This document shows, piece by piece, positions 22,685-34,261 of a stretch of DNA of 64,000 nucleotides. Within the stretch, counting starts at the first letter, position 1; the number at the start of each line of letters is the position of its first letter. The translations under genes were made by a program, and so were the position numbers. Location: positions 3,324,850 through 3,388,849 of the forward strand of contig BSYO01000030.1 of assembly GCA_033239525.1 (NCBI GenBank), read 5' to 3'. This DNA comes from Nepenthes gracilis (lineage: Eukaryota; Streptophyta; Magnoliopsida; Caryophyllales; Nepenthaceae). Below the pieces are notes generated by a model. It was not told where the DNA came from and searched no databases. It saw only the letters and a list, made by a program, of their open reading frames with translations.

Positions 22685-24771
22685 CTAGCATCTCAAGAAC
22701 TCTGAGAGAAATGCATTGAAGTTGGCTTCGGAGACACCGTCTTCCGCAACCGCGAGCCTCGACTTCTCTCGGAGTTCTCTAGCTTGCGCACCCAACTTAA
22801 CCCTATTGGGGCTCTCCAAATCCATGAACCTCTTCACGGTCTCTGCAATCTCCTTCCTCCCCACCACCGTCCCCGCCTCCCCTGTCCCCTCCATTCTCCA
22901 TCCTGTCTGCCAGTCCTCCACCACCACCTTGCGGTTCACCGGCTGATCTGCGCTCAAAGGAAAAGTAAGCACCGGCACACCAGCAAAGGCACTCTCAAGG
23001 CATGAATTCCAGCCGCAATGGGTCAAAAATCCCCCCACAGATGGGTGGGTCAACACCTTCAGCTGATCACACCAGGGAATGATCAACCTGTTGGGAATAA
23101 TTAAAGCTGAAATAAAAAAGTAGAGAAACTTTAAAGACGTGCATTATAATAATGAGTTACTGTTTCTGAGGGTAAGACTGACTCTCTATTAATGCAAACG
23201 GGTATTGAAAATTGCATCAGATATATGACGGTGCATTATACTAGCAGGATGAAATAAAATAATTAATAATACCTGTCCTTGAAACTGGAGGACGTGTCCT
23301 TAGCCACCCACAAGAAGGGCACGCGGCTGTCCCTTAATCCTGCTGCTAGTTCCTCCATCTGGCCCGGTGAGGTTGAGAGGTAACTCCCCAGGGAGACGTA
23401 GAGGACGGAGCTTCTGGCCTGGGAGTTCAGCCACTGCAAATAGTCGTAGCTCGGATCCGGAAAAGGCCCCGAGAGCTTCGGGTATGGGATGGCAGGGCCC
23501 ACCGGGTAGATTGGGATAGGAAGGATCGAGCTCAGGGCATCGATGGGGCAAGGCTCGAGCTTGCGAATCGATCTGAAGACGAGGCATCGTGCCTTTGTCG
23601 CCGTTGAAATGACCTGTAAGATCACTCGTAGGTATCGTTGCTTGTTGGCACGGAATGCGTTGGGAAGATCTGATATTCGGATCGAAGGGATTCCGGGAAT
23701 GTAGTCTATGCGCGCTTCTTCTCCCCCACCTGTCAACAGGGAAAAATAAAATGGGAAATTATAATAAATATTAATAAAAATTAAATTATCACTGTTATAT
23801 ATGGCCGAGGCGCGATCTACCTAGCCCAAAGTGAAAACGGGGCTCAAATGCCAACAGTTTCAATACAGGTGTAGAGGACTATGCCGACCTCTCGATCGAT
23901 TGGATGACAAAGAATGAACAAGATTGAGACAAGTAACGGTCAAATGGAATAATAAATGAGGTATTAAATTTTGATGGATGTTATAATCAACCGAGAAATA
24001 ACAATTCACACGATGGCAACCCGATTCGGTATCAGCCAAATGATAGTCAACCATTAATAATATAATGGTTATTGAATCAATCCCAACAACAGTTACACAT
24101 TAAAGGTAACGGCTAACATTTAATACAACACAACGTCTTATATTACCGGCGACAATTTTGGACTGATTAATTAGTTAGAATCTTATTATAAATACAGATT
24201 TCCTAACAAAAAATGGGGGCAATACATGCTCTGACATACAAGCGCCTGTAAAAAGTATATTCAAAGCAAAGCTCAGTCCTCCAAACTTATAAAGACTTAA
24301 ACAATCCCCTTTTCTTTTTTCTTTCTATCTTTTTGCATCTTCTTGTTTTTCTAAATAAGATTATTGATTTAAACGTTAAAAGATATATCAGGAAGTAAGT
24401 TCTGTACATATTTAGTTTCTTGTTAAGTTATCGTGATCCGTAGGGTCAGGATTTTTAGTTACAAAAATCAAATCCGCAACATCTTGGATTGTCCAAAGGA
24501 ATCATCCGGCTCTTTAATTTGTACAATAATTTGGATCTAAAAAACGTAACAATCATAAATAATTGTATATTTGATTATTAGAATAGAATAAAATATGAAT
24601 AAAATAGTTATCAAAGGAATAGAACAAGATGAGAATATAATTAAAAATTTTTATTTTTATTTAATTATTAAAATATAATAAATTAAAAATTAATATTTTA
24701 ATATTTAATATGTAATAATAGTACGATAAATAATAAAAATTTATAATAATAAAATTAATAAAAAAATAAAA

Positions 24772-24812
<41 letters not shown>

Positions 24813-25455
24813 GTTAAAAAAATAAATATTTACACAAAAATATTTAATAGTTATTAGAAAGTATCTAAATAGTAAAATTTTTACCCATCAAACATGCATT
24901 AAGGAGAGAATAAGTATTAAAACGGAAGGGCTAAAGTACTAGTGATTTACCTGAAGGGTCAACCGGATAATGACGGTGGTTTACGAGGAGATGATAGTGG
25001 AAGAACATCGTGAAACAAGACACCGATGGCGACCAAAACGAAGCCACCGGAGCACTCCATTTCCGCCCTAAACCCACCGCCCATGGCACGAAGCTATCCG
25101 CTATCATCGCCGCGACCGGCTTCTCGATCCTCTCTAGCACCCTCTCCACCGGCTCCTCCATCTTCTCTAAAACGGCTTCCATGAACCCGGCGAGGTCGGC
25201 GCCGCGAACCTTCTCTGACGGAAGAACGTTAGGTATGGTAACAAAGCACATGTTTTCCTTCATGGCCGGGTTCTCGTTGGCGGCTCCGATTAATCCGAGC
25301 CACTCTTCTGTGACTATTACGGTCACTTGTACGTCACGAGCTCGTGATGCGAGGAGTTGGCAGAAGTTTAACATCGGATTTATATGCCCGCGGCCTGGGT
25401 ATGGGATAGCGACCACGCGGCGAGATGTGGTCGGAGGAACCGTTCTTGAATCCAT
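22685..25455 (-). CDS. UDP-glycosyltransferase, UGT87A type, three exons, apparently intact
   Basis: Exons (minus strand) are 25455-24951, 23729-23273 and 23087-22685. Introns have GT/AG borders (donors CAG|GTAAAT and ACAG|GTATTA; acceptors TTGACAG and CCAACAG). The spliced length is 1365 bp, a 454-residue protein with no internal stop, normal for the family. The N-terminal PYPGRGHINPM carries the catalytic His24; Asp120 in MIADSF is the likely His-activating Asp. VTEEWLGLIG is typical of UGT87A. The PSPG sugar-donor box starts at WCDQLKVL in exon 3, includes GGFLTHCGWNS and ends ADQ; the final Gln suggests UDP-glucose. Family role: cytosolic glucosylation of small hydroxylated molecules; Arabidopsis UGT87A2 affects flowering time. 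The substrate here is unknown. Confidence 0.9.
23088..23272 (-). other. UGT intron 2 (185 bp, phase 2)
   Basis: Lies immediately before the PSPG box. Splicing joins SSSFKDR to LIIPWCDQ through a shared Arg codon (AG|G). UGT87A proteins usually have a few more residues here, so this intron may have arisen with a small coding loss. Confidence 0.75.
23730..24950 (-). other. UGT intron 1 (1221 bp, phase 1)
   Basis: AT-rich intron joining DPSG to GGEEARIDYIPG. It contains an (ATA)n microsatellite at about 24777-24811 and otherwise nothing recognisable. An intron at about this point is usual for UGT87A genes. Confidence 0.8.
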
Positions 25456-25727
25456 GGTACGCCGTCAATGGTCCGGTGAGGAATGAGCTGCAAAGTGTTA
25501 ATTTGAAGAGGGACGGATGTGCAATTTCATGAAAAATGTTGAAGATCTGAAGAAGCGAGTAAGTAATTAAATACGACAAGCAGCGAATTTTTTAATAAAT
25601 TGCAGAATCTACATCCAATTGAATCAGGACGCGTGTCAGCAAATTGCTAACTAACCTCGACGAAACCATTCTGGGGCGGCGCAGTCCTACATTATTGCTA
25701 ATAATGTGTATAATTATATTTTATAAT
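25456..25727 (-). promoter_or_regulatory. Remaining proximal promoter/5' UTR of the UGT gene
   Basis: Only about 272 bp separate the UGT ATG from the LTR of Tat-B at 25728. A TATA-like AT stretch (TTTATTAAAAAATTC in gene sense, about 25587-25601) and a CCAAT-like word near 25617 are candidates. Any older distal promoter has been displaced by the roughly 18-kb nested block. Inferred from position. Confidence 0.4.
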
Positions 25728-26351
25728 TGTTGTGTCTTTAAATTTGAGTTTAACTAAATTGGATCTCTATTTGTTTAAATTTGATTCTGCACAATATAAC
25801 AAAAAAAATAAGAAAATCAAAGAATAAACGGGGATTGCTCTCTCATAAGCTTTTTAACGTTCAAATCAATAAATCTTTCTCAAATGAGTTGAAAGATACA
25901 GAAAATTTAAATTGGTCGAAGGTGTTTAGGTCGTTTAGCTTGCATGATTTTTATATTTTGTGTTTTGGTAGAGAAAAGGATTATTTGCTGTTGGCATGGA
26001 CTATGTTAGGAATCTCACACTAGTCTGACCTTTCTCTCTTTTCCTTCTCGTTCTTGCTGCTGAATGCTCGTAGAATATTTATAGTGATAAGAGGCAGTTT
26101 TACCAGCTGTATAACCGCATCGGATAAGAATGTCCGGTTGGTTACATAATGTCCATTGATAAGGACTACCGGTTGACTTATATAACCTCAATCAATTTTA
26201 ATCGATTTCTTCGGAGGAATACATGGGAAGTTATCTGAGAATATTCCTTACTCGTTTAGTGGGCTATTCTTCCTGGACCTTTATGATTTATGATGGGCTT
26301 TCCTTTATTTGTAGGCCTTGTAATGAACCGGCCTTATGGCAGTATCCATCA
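25728..26351 (-). repeat. Tat-B 3' LTR (624 bp)
   Basis: The left end TGTTGTGTCTTTAAATTTG matches the start of the remnant right LTR at 44072. The right end CCATCA is followed by TTAGCTCCCTGTGCCAAAAG (26352-26371), which as its complement is the polypurine tract and aligns with the PPT of element C. Confidence 0.7.
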
Positions 26352-26663
26352 TTAGCTCCCTGTGCCAAAAGGTTAAGATTTTAGCTTCTAGCATGCCTTT
26401 TGATGAGACAAATTCCTTGCTGCTAGCTGTTAGTTTGGATCTTATAGCCGGTGTAAAATTGCTTCGAATTTTGTTTTTACCAAAAATGAGCCCATTTTGG
26501 ACTAGCCTAATACTGGAATAGATCCGTACCACATAAGATCAGTATGTAAATGAATTTTATGATGATATCAATTCACTTTGAACTGAATTATCGCCGAACT
26601 AAATATACTTCGGATTAAATTCACTACAGTTCAAGTCAAAACTGATTTGAATTAATTCCGGTT

Positions 26664-26792
26664 TGAACCAATCGTGAGGCGTTATCAACGCCGGATTGAA
26701 TCGATGTGAAGCTTTATCAACTCTAGACTGAATCGATGCGAAGCTTTATCAACTCCGAACTGAATCGATGTGAAGCTAAATCAAGGCTGAAC
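26664..26792. repeat. Four 32-33 bp tandem subrepeats in the Tat-B 3' untranslated region
   Basis: Units begin at 26664, 26697, 26729 and 26761 around the word TGAATCGATG(T/C)GAAGC. They lie between the LTR and the antisense gene, in the region where Tat elements often grow tandem repeats that can seed satellites. Confidence 0.75.
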
Positions 26793-27099
26793 TGCCAAGA
26801 AATGACATCTTGGAAGTCATATCGTCCTGACAATGACCCATCCAGTTTGCCACATGTCAATCATCGGGCATTGCTAACTATGTTGCCATCATTTTGTATG
26901 ACACATTGCCAATAAAGAATTGACACGCATCCTCCTTCGTTATTATTTTAAAACTTTTCAAATTCAGAAAGAGAGCTATTAACTTGGGGTTTTCTAAACC
27001 CCCTTCATTCATTCGCAGCTCTCTTCGTTCTAGTTCTTCTATATCATTCATCTGCTTTCATCCTTTGAGCCATAATCTCAGCTATTGATTCTCACTTTC

Positions 27100-28990
27100 A
27101 TGGCACCTCGCGTTGAATCAACGAAGTCCAATCTAACTGCTGAAGAGGTGGAAAGCCTTGTTTTTCAATATAAGATAACGAGAACTTATTTATTCTCTGT
27201 CCCAACTGACAACGATAGAGCATGCTCTTCCCCAAGCAGTTTTATTACTGTGTACGAAGCCCATTTGCAAAGCGGTTTTCATTTTCCCATTGCGCCTGAA
27301 TTGTGCAAGATTTTTGTTGATCATGACGTTCCCATCGCACGTTTCCATACTAATATAGTGAGGTATTTTTGTAATAGCTGCATATTTTTTTTGTCTTCGT
27401 GGGATGACTTTAAATACTATGGCTATAAAGGTTTTGTTTAAGTTTTGCCAAAGCGGGGATTGGATTTCGTTGTCCCCCGTGAGCTAAATATAAGCAGGGT
27501 GATATACGAATCCGTAAAAAGATGAAAAGATCGTTTTTTCTTTTTAGACTTTCCAAAATTAGGTATCCTCAATGAGTGGGACAATGTTCTGGAGTCTTTT
27601 ACTAGAAAAACTTCTCGAGATGAGGAAGAGTCAGTGAAATCAAGGATGGAGATGATTAGAGCGAGTATAGAATCAAGTAGTTATAAGGAGCGTCTATTTT
27701 CTATAAAAATTCTTGCACTCACTAAGTAGGAGCCCCAAATGGAGGGGATTGGAACAACTGTTCCATCTCCCAAACGGCGTAAGAGGAGAGCAAAAAAAAA
27801 GGTAACAATAAGGGAAACTAGACGCAGGGTTGTATCTCCAAACCCATCGTCTTCCTCTGTTGAAGTTGGTCTCCCCATGTTGGAAAGGTTAACGGGGATT
27901 GGTGGTTCGTCCTTTACTCTTCCTCCTCCATCTAGCCAAACTTAGGAGAACCCCGTATCTGTGCCACCAGAAAATGTTGAGCCCCCTACTTTTCTTGTCG
28001 AAACCTCCAAGGGGCCGGAGGTTATTGATTCCAGTGGTGCCACTGAGGCTAGCGGTCCATTCAGATTGGTCAACGAACAAAATCCAGTCGAGGAGAATGT
28101 ACCATCTACAGAAAGAGATTTTGTTGAGGAAAGAGTAACCGGACCTCCATCTAAGGTAATTCGGACTTCGAAAGGGCCACTTGTCTGTCTGGGTAGCTTG
28201 GATGTTAACGCTGAAATGATCGAACTAGAAGAGTCCGATCCTAAAGCTTTTGTGTTAGTCGTAATAATCTTCTCTTTCCTTTTAACTCCAAGAGGGGACT
28301 ATTCGGAGAGAGAATCCACTCCTTTATTGGGCCCAATTGCATCTTCATCCCATCATAGTCCATCAAGGCAAAGGCATGAGCAGGCATCCACTCCGGATGC
28401 TTCATCTCGACTTCCTAAGAACATTGTAGCTCAACAGGCATACTACATCACGGTAATTTTTTGAATGCATTCTTTTTCTTTGTTGAAGGGGAAGTTCAAC
28501 GTGTTTTTACCCCCTCTTTTTTATTGATCGATAAATATGCGAGATTTTAAAGATTTGTTTACTCCGGCGGGACATTAAGATTTAGAAAATTGAGACAGAA
28601 GTTCAACAGTTATAGCAAACACGTGTAGATCCCCGCGTCCTCGAGGAGATGCAGGGTAAGATAAATGCTGCCAATGCACAAGCTCAAACACATCAAGATC
28701 AGGCTTCCAGATTTGAGCTTGAGCTGCAGAGGATCAAGGGTGCCCTACAACTGGCCGAACAACATCTGCTTGATCTTAGGAGTGTTAATGCTTGATTCAT
28801 GTCGAAGCTGATGGTCCTGCTCAAACCAGAGAAAGTGGGTTCCGCACTGAGTGCTAGTTTCATAGACGGCATCCTCTTTAGCCAGCAAATTGCCTCTTTG
28901 TTAGATCTTTAATTCCCAATTAGTCTCTTTGACCAAAGGAACATGGGTGCCCATCGTCGATTTAATCTGAAGGATTTTTCTGATACGGGT
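27100..28990 (+). pseudogene. Tat-B antisense gene (PF04195-like N-terminus, basic patch, coiled-coil C-terminus)
   Basis: Starts MAPRVESTKS; the parallel start in element C is MAPGVREIAS. Residues of the 'putative gypsy type transposon' family PF04195 follow: SSFITVYEAHLQSGFHF and PIARFHTNIVRYF (27225-27380). A shift lies near 27440 and stops near 27522, 27727 and 27943. A strong basic patch PKRRKRRAKKK (about 27769-27801) looks like a nuclear localisation signal. The acidic/Ser-rich middle runs to 28464, where GGTAAT may be a splice donor. A heptad-rich stretch (28645-28790) leads to SFIDGILFSQQIASLL and FDQRN (about 28858-28942). Function unknown; opposite in strand to gag-pol. Confidence 0.7.
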
Positions 28991-29640
28991 GAATCTTCAA
29001 TGCAACCTCCGGAGGACCTTTTGCCTTAGCTTTATGGAGCCCCCAGCTTTTGCTTACTGTATATGTTGACTTTAAGAAAATCTACCTTATTTTGATATAA
29101 TGTCACTTGTTTATTTTATCAACTTCAATCTCTTATTATTATTATTATTATTGTTGCCTGGCCATGGTTAACTAAAGATGCTTATTCCAATACAAGGAAA
29201 TTATGACACGCTTGCTTGATTTCCCCCTAAGGTTTAAATGTTTGCCCTCATTTGGGTCACTCGAAATAGATTCAAGGTTTTAACTTGATAAAAAACGGAT
29301 CAACTGTAACAAATCCAAGATTTTGATCTGACAGCGTACGAGTCACTCGGAGCAGATCTGAGGTTATTTGACCGTTTTTAGGTCGAGTTGCAGGTAGGTC
29401 GTTACCCTCATGAGGTAGGGGTAGTTTAGGCCCTGTATATTTATATACATTTTTATGCAATGCAAGCTATGCATATATATAAACAATACGTAAAATATGC
29501 GAACAATTTATATTACTAATTTGAACGTGTTACAAGCGTACTGAATAATCCATGTTATACCTACCTGGACTTATTGATAAAATTTTCTCAAGTGTATTGC
29601 ATTCAACGTTCTGGGAACCAACTTGCCATTTGTGGTACAT
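28991..29640. other. Tat-B spacer between antisense gene and integrase
   Basis: Convergent 3' ends of the two opposed gene sets meet here. There is an (ATT)n run at about 29132-29153. Nothing else recognised. Confidence 0.5.
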
Positions 29641-30930
29641 AACTTATATGCACCATTTCGAAAAACGGTCGAGATAATGAATGAGCCTTTCCAATTAGGA
29701 GAGAGCTTATTCCTATTGATAATTTTTTTCAGTTGCTTGTATGCACCTCAAGACTACATCCCCAATATCAAACTGGCGTGCCTTCAGTCTCTTGTTATAG
29801 TACCGGATAATCCTTTGCTGATAAGCGACTGTTCGTACTCTTGCTGCTTCCCGAGATTCTTCCAATAGGTGAAGATGCTCCTGAAAACGTTTGTGCATTG
29901 CTAAGCAAATCAAAATTTTCAACCCAGAGGTTAGGTAATCCAATCTCTATTGGGATTACTGCTTCAGTGCCGAAACATAAGCTAAAGGGTGTTTCCCTAG
30001 TTGGTTCCTTTGAAATCGTCCGATAAGACCACAGTACTGAAGGCAGCTTGTTTGCTTAGGAGTCCCCAACGTCTTCTAATTTAGTCTTCAATCCATGCAA
30101 GTTCGGTTGGTGACTTCTACTTGACCGTTCGATTATAGATAGGCCACAGAAGTGTGTGCCAATCGAATTTGTAAGTTTGCACAATACTTGGTGAAATGTT
30201 TTTCGGTGAACTAGGTCTCATTATCAATTACTATCACCTCAGGGATCCCAAATCGGCGGACGATATTTTACTAGACATACTCTGTCGCATGATGCTCTGT
30301 TATTTTTGCTAATGGAGATGCCTCGACCTACTTAGTGAAGTCGTTAATTCGTACAATGATATATTTCCTTTACCCAGATGCTATTTGGAAAGGACCAAAC
30401 ATGTCAAGCACCCATTGCGCGAATGGCTATGGAGTATGAAGAGATCTCAGTGCGATCGGCGGTATATGAGCCATGCTACCGTGCAACTGACAATTTTCAC
30501 ACTTCTTCACAAAGTCGGCCATGCCTTTTTTCATGGTTGGCCAATAATAGCTTTGTCGTATCATTTTGAAAGCTAGATTTTTTCCTCCGATGTGGGAACC
30601 ACATGCCCCAAAGTGAACCTCACTTAAGGAATAATCTGTTTCCTCCAGTGTGAGACCCCTCAAATATGGGATCAAATATCCCTGGCAAAACATTCTTCTA
30701 TCGACGATTGTATACCACCCTGTTGTCTTTTTTATGCGCTTAGCTTCATCTTGGTTCTCTGGAACAACTGCGTTGACAATATATCGATAGTAAGGGGACA
30801 TCCAACTTTTGTGGTTGGAGACCTATAGGATATTTTATTCATATTCTTCAATACTTGGAGCAGTAAGGATTTTTCACATATTTCAAAAATATTGGTATGG
30901 ATTTTCCATGGCTGCGGCCTTTGCTAGCTA
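29640..30930 (-). pseudogene. Tat-B integrase remnant
   Basis: From 30801 downward: the H-H-C-C module (VHFGACGSHIGGKNLAF, KKCENCQLHG), then the core with WVLDMFGPF (first Asp, about 30400) and VIDNET (second Asp, about 30220). The C-terminal stretch YNKRLKARQFDIGDVVLR is at 29943-29713. Stops such as the TAG after VIDNET make it inactive. It closely parallels the Tat-D integrase. Confidence 0.85.
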
Positions 30931-31084
30931 ATCTGCCTTTCCATTGTCTGCTCTTGAAATGTGCATTATTTCTACCTTACCAAATCCCTGAATTGTTTCC
31001 TTAACCTGGGCAAGATATTTCGCTAGACATGGACTTGTCACTTTAAAATTTTCTTGAACTTGGTTTACAATCAACTCAGAGTCA

Positions 31085-31401
31085 CTATAGTCTACAAGCT
31101 ATTTTGCCGAACATTCTTTGGCCAAACATAGTCCAGTCAAAAGAGCTTCATAGTCGGTTACATTGTTGGTTGTAGGGAATGAAAGTTTCAATGAATAACA
31201 TATTTCCATTCCGTTTGGAGTCCTTAGTACCACTCCGGCTCTGTTACCATTTTCTGTTGATGATCCATCAACATGTAACATCCAAACGTGTGATGGATCA
31301 GTCCGGTTAGAATTTTGGGTGTCCGTTCCAATACTCTGAGCTCGAGCCGAAGTTTCAACCACAAAGTTGGCCAAGGCTTGCTTTGATGGCTGGTCTTGGC
31401 C
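31085..31401 (-). pseudogene. Tat-B second (archaeal-type) RNase H remnant
   Basis: WMLHVDGSSTENGNRAGVVL supplies the first catalytic Asp, DYEALLTGLCLAKE the Glu and SDSELIVNQV a later Asp, with a stop after ECSAK at about 31099. Upstream the frame reaches GQDQPSKQALANFVVE directly at the S2 insertion point (31402-31406), which splits it from the first RNase H at 40357. Confidence 0.85.
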
Positions 31402-31611
31402 TAAACTATAGCACCCTGATATCTTAACTCGAATTATATAGTTAGGAACTTAATATAGCAATAAATAAAATGATATGTTGATATTAATAAATAATAATAA
31501 TAATAATAAGTATTAAATAATAAATAATACATGGCAAATGATAATAATAATAATAAATGGGAGTAATAATGGATATTAATAAAATTTATAATAATTATTT
31601 ATAAATAATAG

Positions 31612-32513
31612 TGTTGGGCCCCATGATAAGGGCCCATAAAGACACGGCCCAGAGGAAAAGCCCCGAATAGAGGTCTAAAGGCTCAAGGACCGAGAATTCT
31701 AGAAGCCCAGCTGAGTCTCAGTATTACCCAAGAGGTCAAGGAAAAGGCCCCGACTTTCCCCAGAAGGTCCTCCAAGAACGGACGCCTCTCATGAGTCCAC
31801 GAGCTCACAAGGTGCCCCACTCAGGGACGAGGACCGCTCATCCAAGGCCGGGAATGCCAGCTAGGCAAATTCGTCGATTCCCAACAAACATGCAACCACC
31901 ACCAGTCGCCGTCTCAACAGGGCACGCCTAGTCAAATCAAGACTGTCACTCAGACGCTGCATGCGTAGGCCTGCCAGCGGCGCTAGCCGCATGCCTTACC
32001 ACACACGTCAGCAGCATTAAAGGGAGTCGATGGACCAGTTCCTCAACCACACGATGGACGCCACGTGTTTCCTCCCCAACGGCCTAGTTTTCCCTATAAA
32101 TACTCAGCAAAGTCCCTTTCTAAGGGGACCGACTCTCCTTCTCAGATTAGCTCCAAGGAACTCCTTCCCCACAAATCAGCTCCATAAAAAGAGCAAAAGA
32201 CTCCCAGCGATCATAGTTTTCCAAGAGAGAAACACGATACAAGAGGCAGGGAAGGGATTAACCCTCACAGCTGTACTTTGTAAAGACTTCAACCCAAATA
32301 GTGAAGCACTTTCAAGGCCCTGAGCTTTGTGGTTTTTCCTCCCCATTTAAGAGGAGGTTTTTCACGTAAAAAATTCGGTCTCAATCTTTATCTCATGTCC
32401 AACATCCCAAATACTTGTGTTGCTCGGAAACCACTTATCCGACTGGATGCCGTGGATCCAACACCCCTTATCAACGAGGATCCCTCTGAAGGCCGCGGTA
32501 CCAGAACGCAACA
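31612..32513 (+). repeat. Element C 5' LTR (902 bp)
   Basis: Homologous to 36821-37716. A TATA-like TATAAATA (32094-32101) lies mid-LTR and an AATAAA-type signal is not obvious. The GGGCCC-rich start and CGCAACA end match the other LTR. Confidence 0.9.
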
Positions 32514-32530
32514 TTGGCGCCGTCTGTGGG
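32514..32530 (+). other. Element C primer-binding site
   Basis: TTGGCGCCGTCTGTGGG directly follows the LTR. TGGCGCCG is complementary to a tRNA 3' end CGGCGCCA, compatible with tRNA-Asp. The same site in Tat-D reads TTGGCACCGTCTGTGG. Confidence 0.8.
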
Positions 32531-32589
32531 AAGGAAGAACAAAAAACTCATAACTTCCCACTCTCCTGCAACGAGCAACGCCAGAGATC

Positions 32590-33369
32590 ATCCGCATACA
32601 AGATAGTACGTCCACCCGGGAAGAGGAGCGCTACGACAGATGCCTCCCGTTGGGTGGCAGAGTGAGCGGCGGCCCCGACACTAGCGTGCGCCAGCTAGCG
32701 CAGAAGGTGGACAGCCTCACAAGAGCCGTCCGCAATCTCCAGAGGGAGGCAGGCGAACGATCTAGGGGCCCACGCTCCGAAAGCCTGCGTCCTGAAGTGC
32801 CCCAGTGGCAACGATCGGCACGGACTCCTGTCGAGTTGAGGGACTACCTCAACAGGAAAAAGTCCATGAGCCAAGCTCCGATGAAGAAGGGGCTCAAAAG
32901 GCTCTGGAAGACCGTTTTCGGACCCAAAACCGGGGAAACAAGTCAACCGGGAAGACAAGAAGACCCCCTGCCCCCGAGGAAAGGGGAAGGAAAAAGAAGG
33001 GCGGGCGCCCAGTTGAAGACCCAAGGGCTGTCCGGCAAAGAAGAGCCCGAGCGGATGGTCCTTAGGGGAGCCAGGCCCTCGGCCCCATTGGCCTTCGCTG
33101 ACTCCCTCACCAACATCCTGAGGCAGATCAGGGAAGAGGAGTTCTTGAGGTGGCCCAAGCCATTGAAGAACCCCGAAGGAGGCGACCAGTGGGAGTACTG
33201 CCATTACCACTGTAGTCGCGGCCACGACACCGAAGACTGCCGGAAGCTCCTGGCGAAAATCGAGCGGCTCGCAATAGAGGGCTATCTCGACCGCTTCTTG
33301 TCACGACCCAGGCGTACCCGGTCGCACCGCTCAAAGGGTAAGGCCATAATGGGTGCGGAGCACGCCTGA
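32590..33369 (+). CDS. Element C reduced gag (coiled N-part plus zinc knuckle, no capsid core)
   Basis: Open from about 32590; no in-frame ATG was found near the start (32650 is TTG), so the initiation site is unresolved. The N-part VRQLAQKVDSLTRAVRNLQ is helical. The C-part has LTNILRQIREEEFLRWPK and the Tat-type knuckle YCHYHCSRGHDTEDCRKL (about 33198-33251), then IERLAIEGYLDRFL. The roughly 200-residue capsid-like core seen in Tat-D (46260-46740) is missing between these parts, an internal deletion. The knuckle could still bind nucleic acid; particle assembly by itself is unlikely. Confidence 0.7.
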   Translation: MRIQDSTSTREEERYDRCLPLGGRVSGGPDTSVRQLAQKVDSLTRAVRNLQREAGERSRGPRSESLRPEVPQWQRSARTPVELRDYLNRKKSMSQAPMKKGLKRLWKTVFGPKTGETSQPGRQEDPLPPRKGEGKRRAGAQLKTQGLSGKEEPERMVLRGARPSAPLAFADSLTNILRQIREEEFLRWPKPLKNPEGGDQWEYCHYHCSRGHDTEDCRKLLAKIERLAIEGYLDRFLSRPRRTRSHRSKGKAIMGAEHA

Positions 33370-33610
33370 CCACCCGCTGAGGGCGCCAATGCCGGCAAGG
33401 TCAGCCCCAAACGCAGCTGTCGTAAGGACCAAGGAGACGGCAGAAGAGGAGCATGAAGGCCCAAGTGCGTGGACTAAAAAAAAAAAGAGAGACAGAAAAG
33501 GCCCTAGAGGCCAATGTAAAATATGTATATCAATGAAAATGTCTTTTTATAACACCCATTTTGAAGCATTCTCGTGCTCTCTCATCAACAGCGAAGTAAC
33601 TCGCAGCATC

Positions 33611-33940
33611 CAACAAAACTTGGGCGCCACCCCGAGCGACCCCAACGGTCGGATCCCAGTGGTCAGGCAACAAAACTTGGGCGCCACCCTGAGTGACCCA
33701 AATGTCGGACCCCGTGAGTCGCAACAAAACTTGAGCGCCACACCCGAGCGCGGCCCGGTCGGACCCGGTGGTCGTCGCAACAAAACTTTGGCGCCACCCC
33801 GAGCGACCCCAACGGTCGGACCCGGTGGTCGTGGCAACAAAACTTGGGCGCCACTCCGAGCGACCCCAGCGGTCGGACCCCAGTGGTCATGCAGCAAAAC
33901 TTGGGCGCCACCCCGAGCGACCCCAGCGGTAAGGCAACAA
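33611..33940 (+). repeat. Six-copy 54-57 bp tandem array
   Basis: Units start at 33611, 33668, 33722, 33778, 33835 and 33892 with CAACAAAACTTGGGCGCCAC and continue through GAGCGACCCCAACGGTCGGACC. The word TTGGGCGCCAC resembles the element's PBS (TTGGCGCCGTC). Reading frames across it are repeat translations and are not called as genes. Confidence 0.85.
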
Positions 33941-34261
33941 AAACTCAGCTATGATCGAGCAGTCTTAAAGGTTGAGCAAAAAAAAAAAAAAGCAAAAGGC
34001 TAAAAGCTAGCAAGTCCCCAAGAGGACCATAGGCCCAAATCTGAGAAGGGCTGGGCCCCTGAAAGGGGCCACACACTCAACACTGAGGCGCTGGGCGCCG
34101 TACAACGCACCGTAAAAAAAAAAAGAAAGAAAGAAAGAAAAAGACACGCCCATGCAAGTAAGACAAAAGAAGCGTCCGAAGCTCTGATGCAAAAAGGACA
34201 AGTCTTATTCAAAAGATAAATTTATATACAAGCATAACAAATCAAGAAAAGAAACAACATA
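33941..34261. other. Element C spacer between array and antisense gene
   Basis: GC-rich spacer with A-runs (for example 33979-33992 and 34114-34142). No ORF or known motif supported. Confidence 0.5.

Noticed and set aside
33611..33940. Spaced repeats resembling a CRISPR array
   Set aside because: Units are contiguous 54-57 bp tandem repeats without unique spacers, inside a plant retrotransposon.
33353..34003. 216-codon ORF after the element C gag
   Set aside because: Mostly a reading of the 54-57 bp tandem array; overlapping frames of both strands are equally open.
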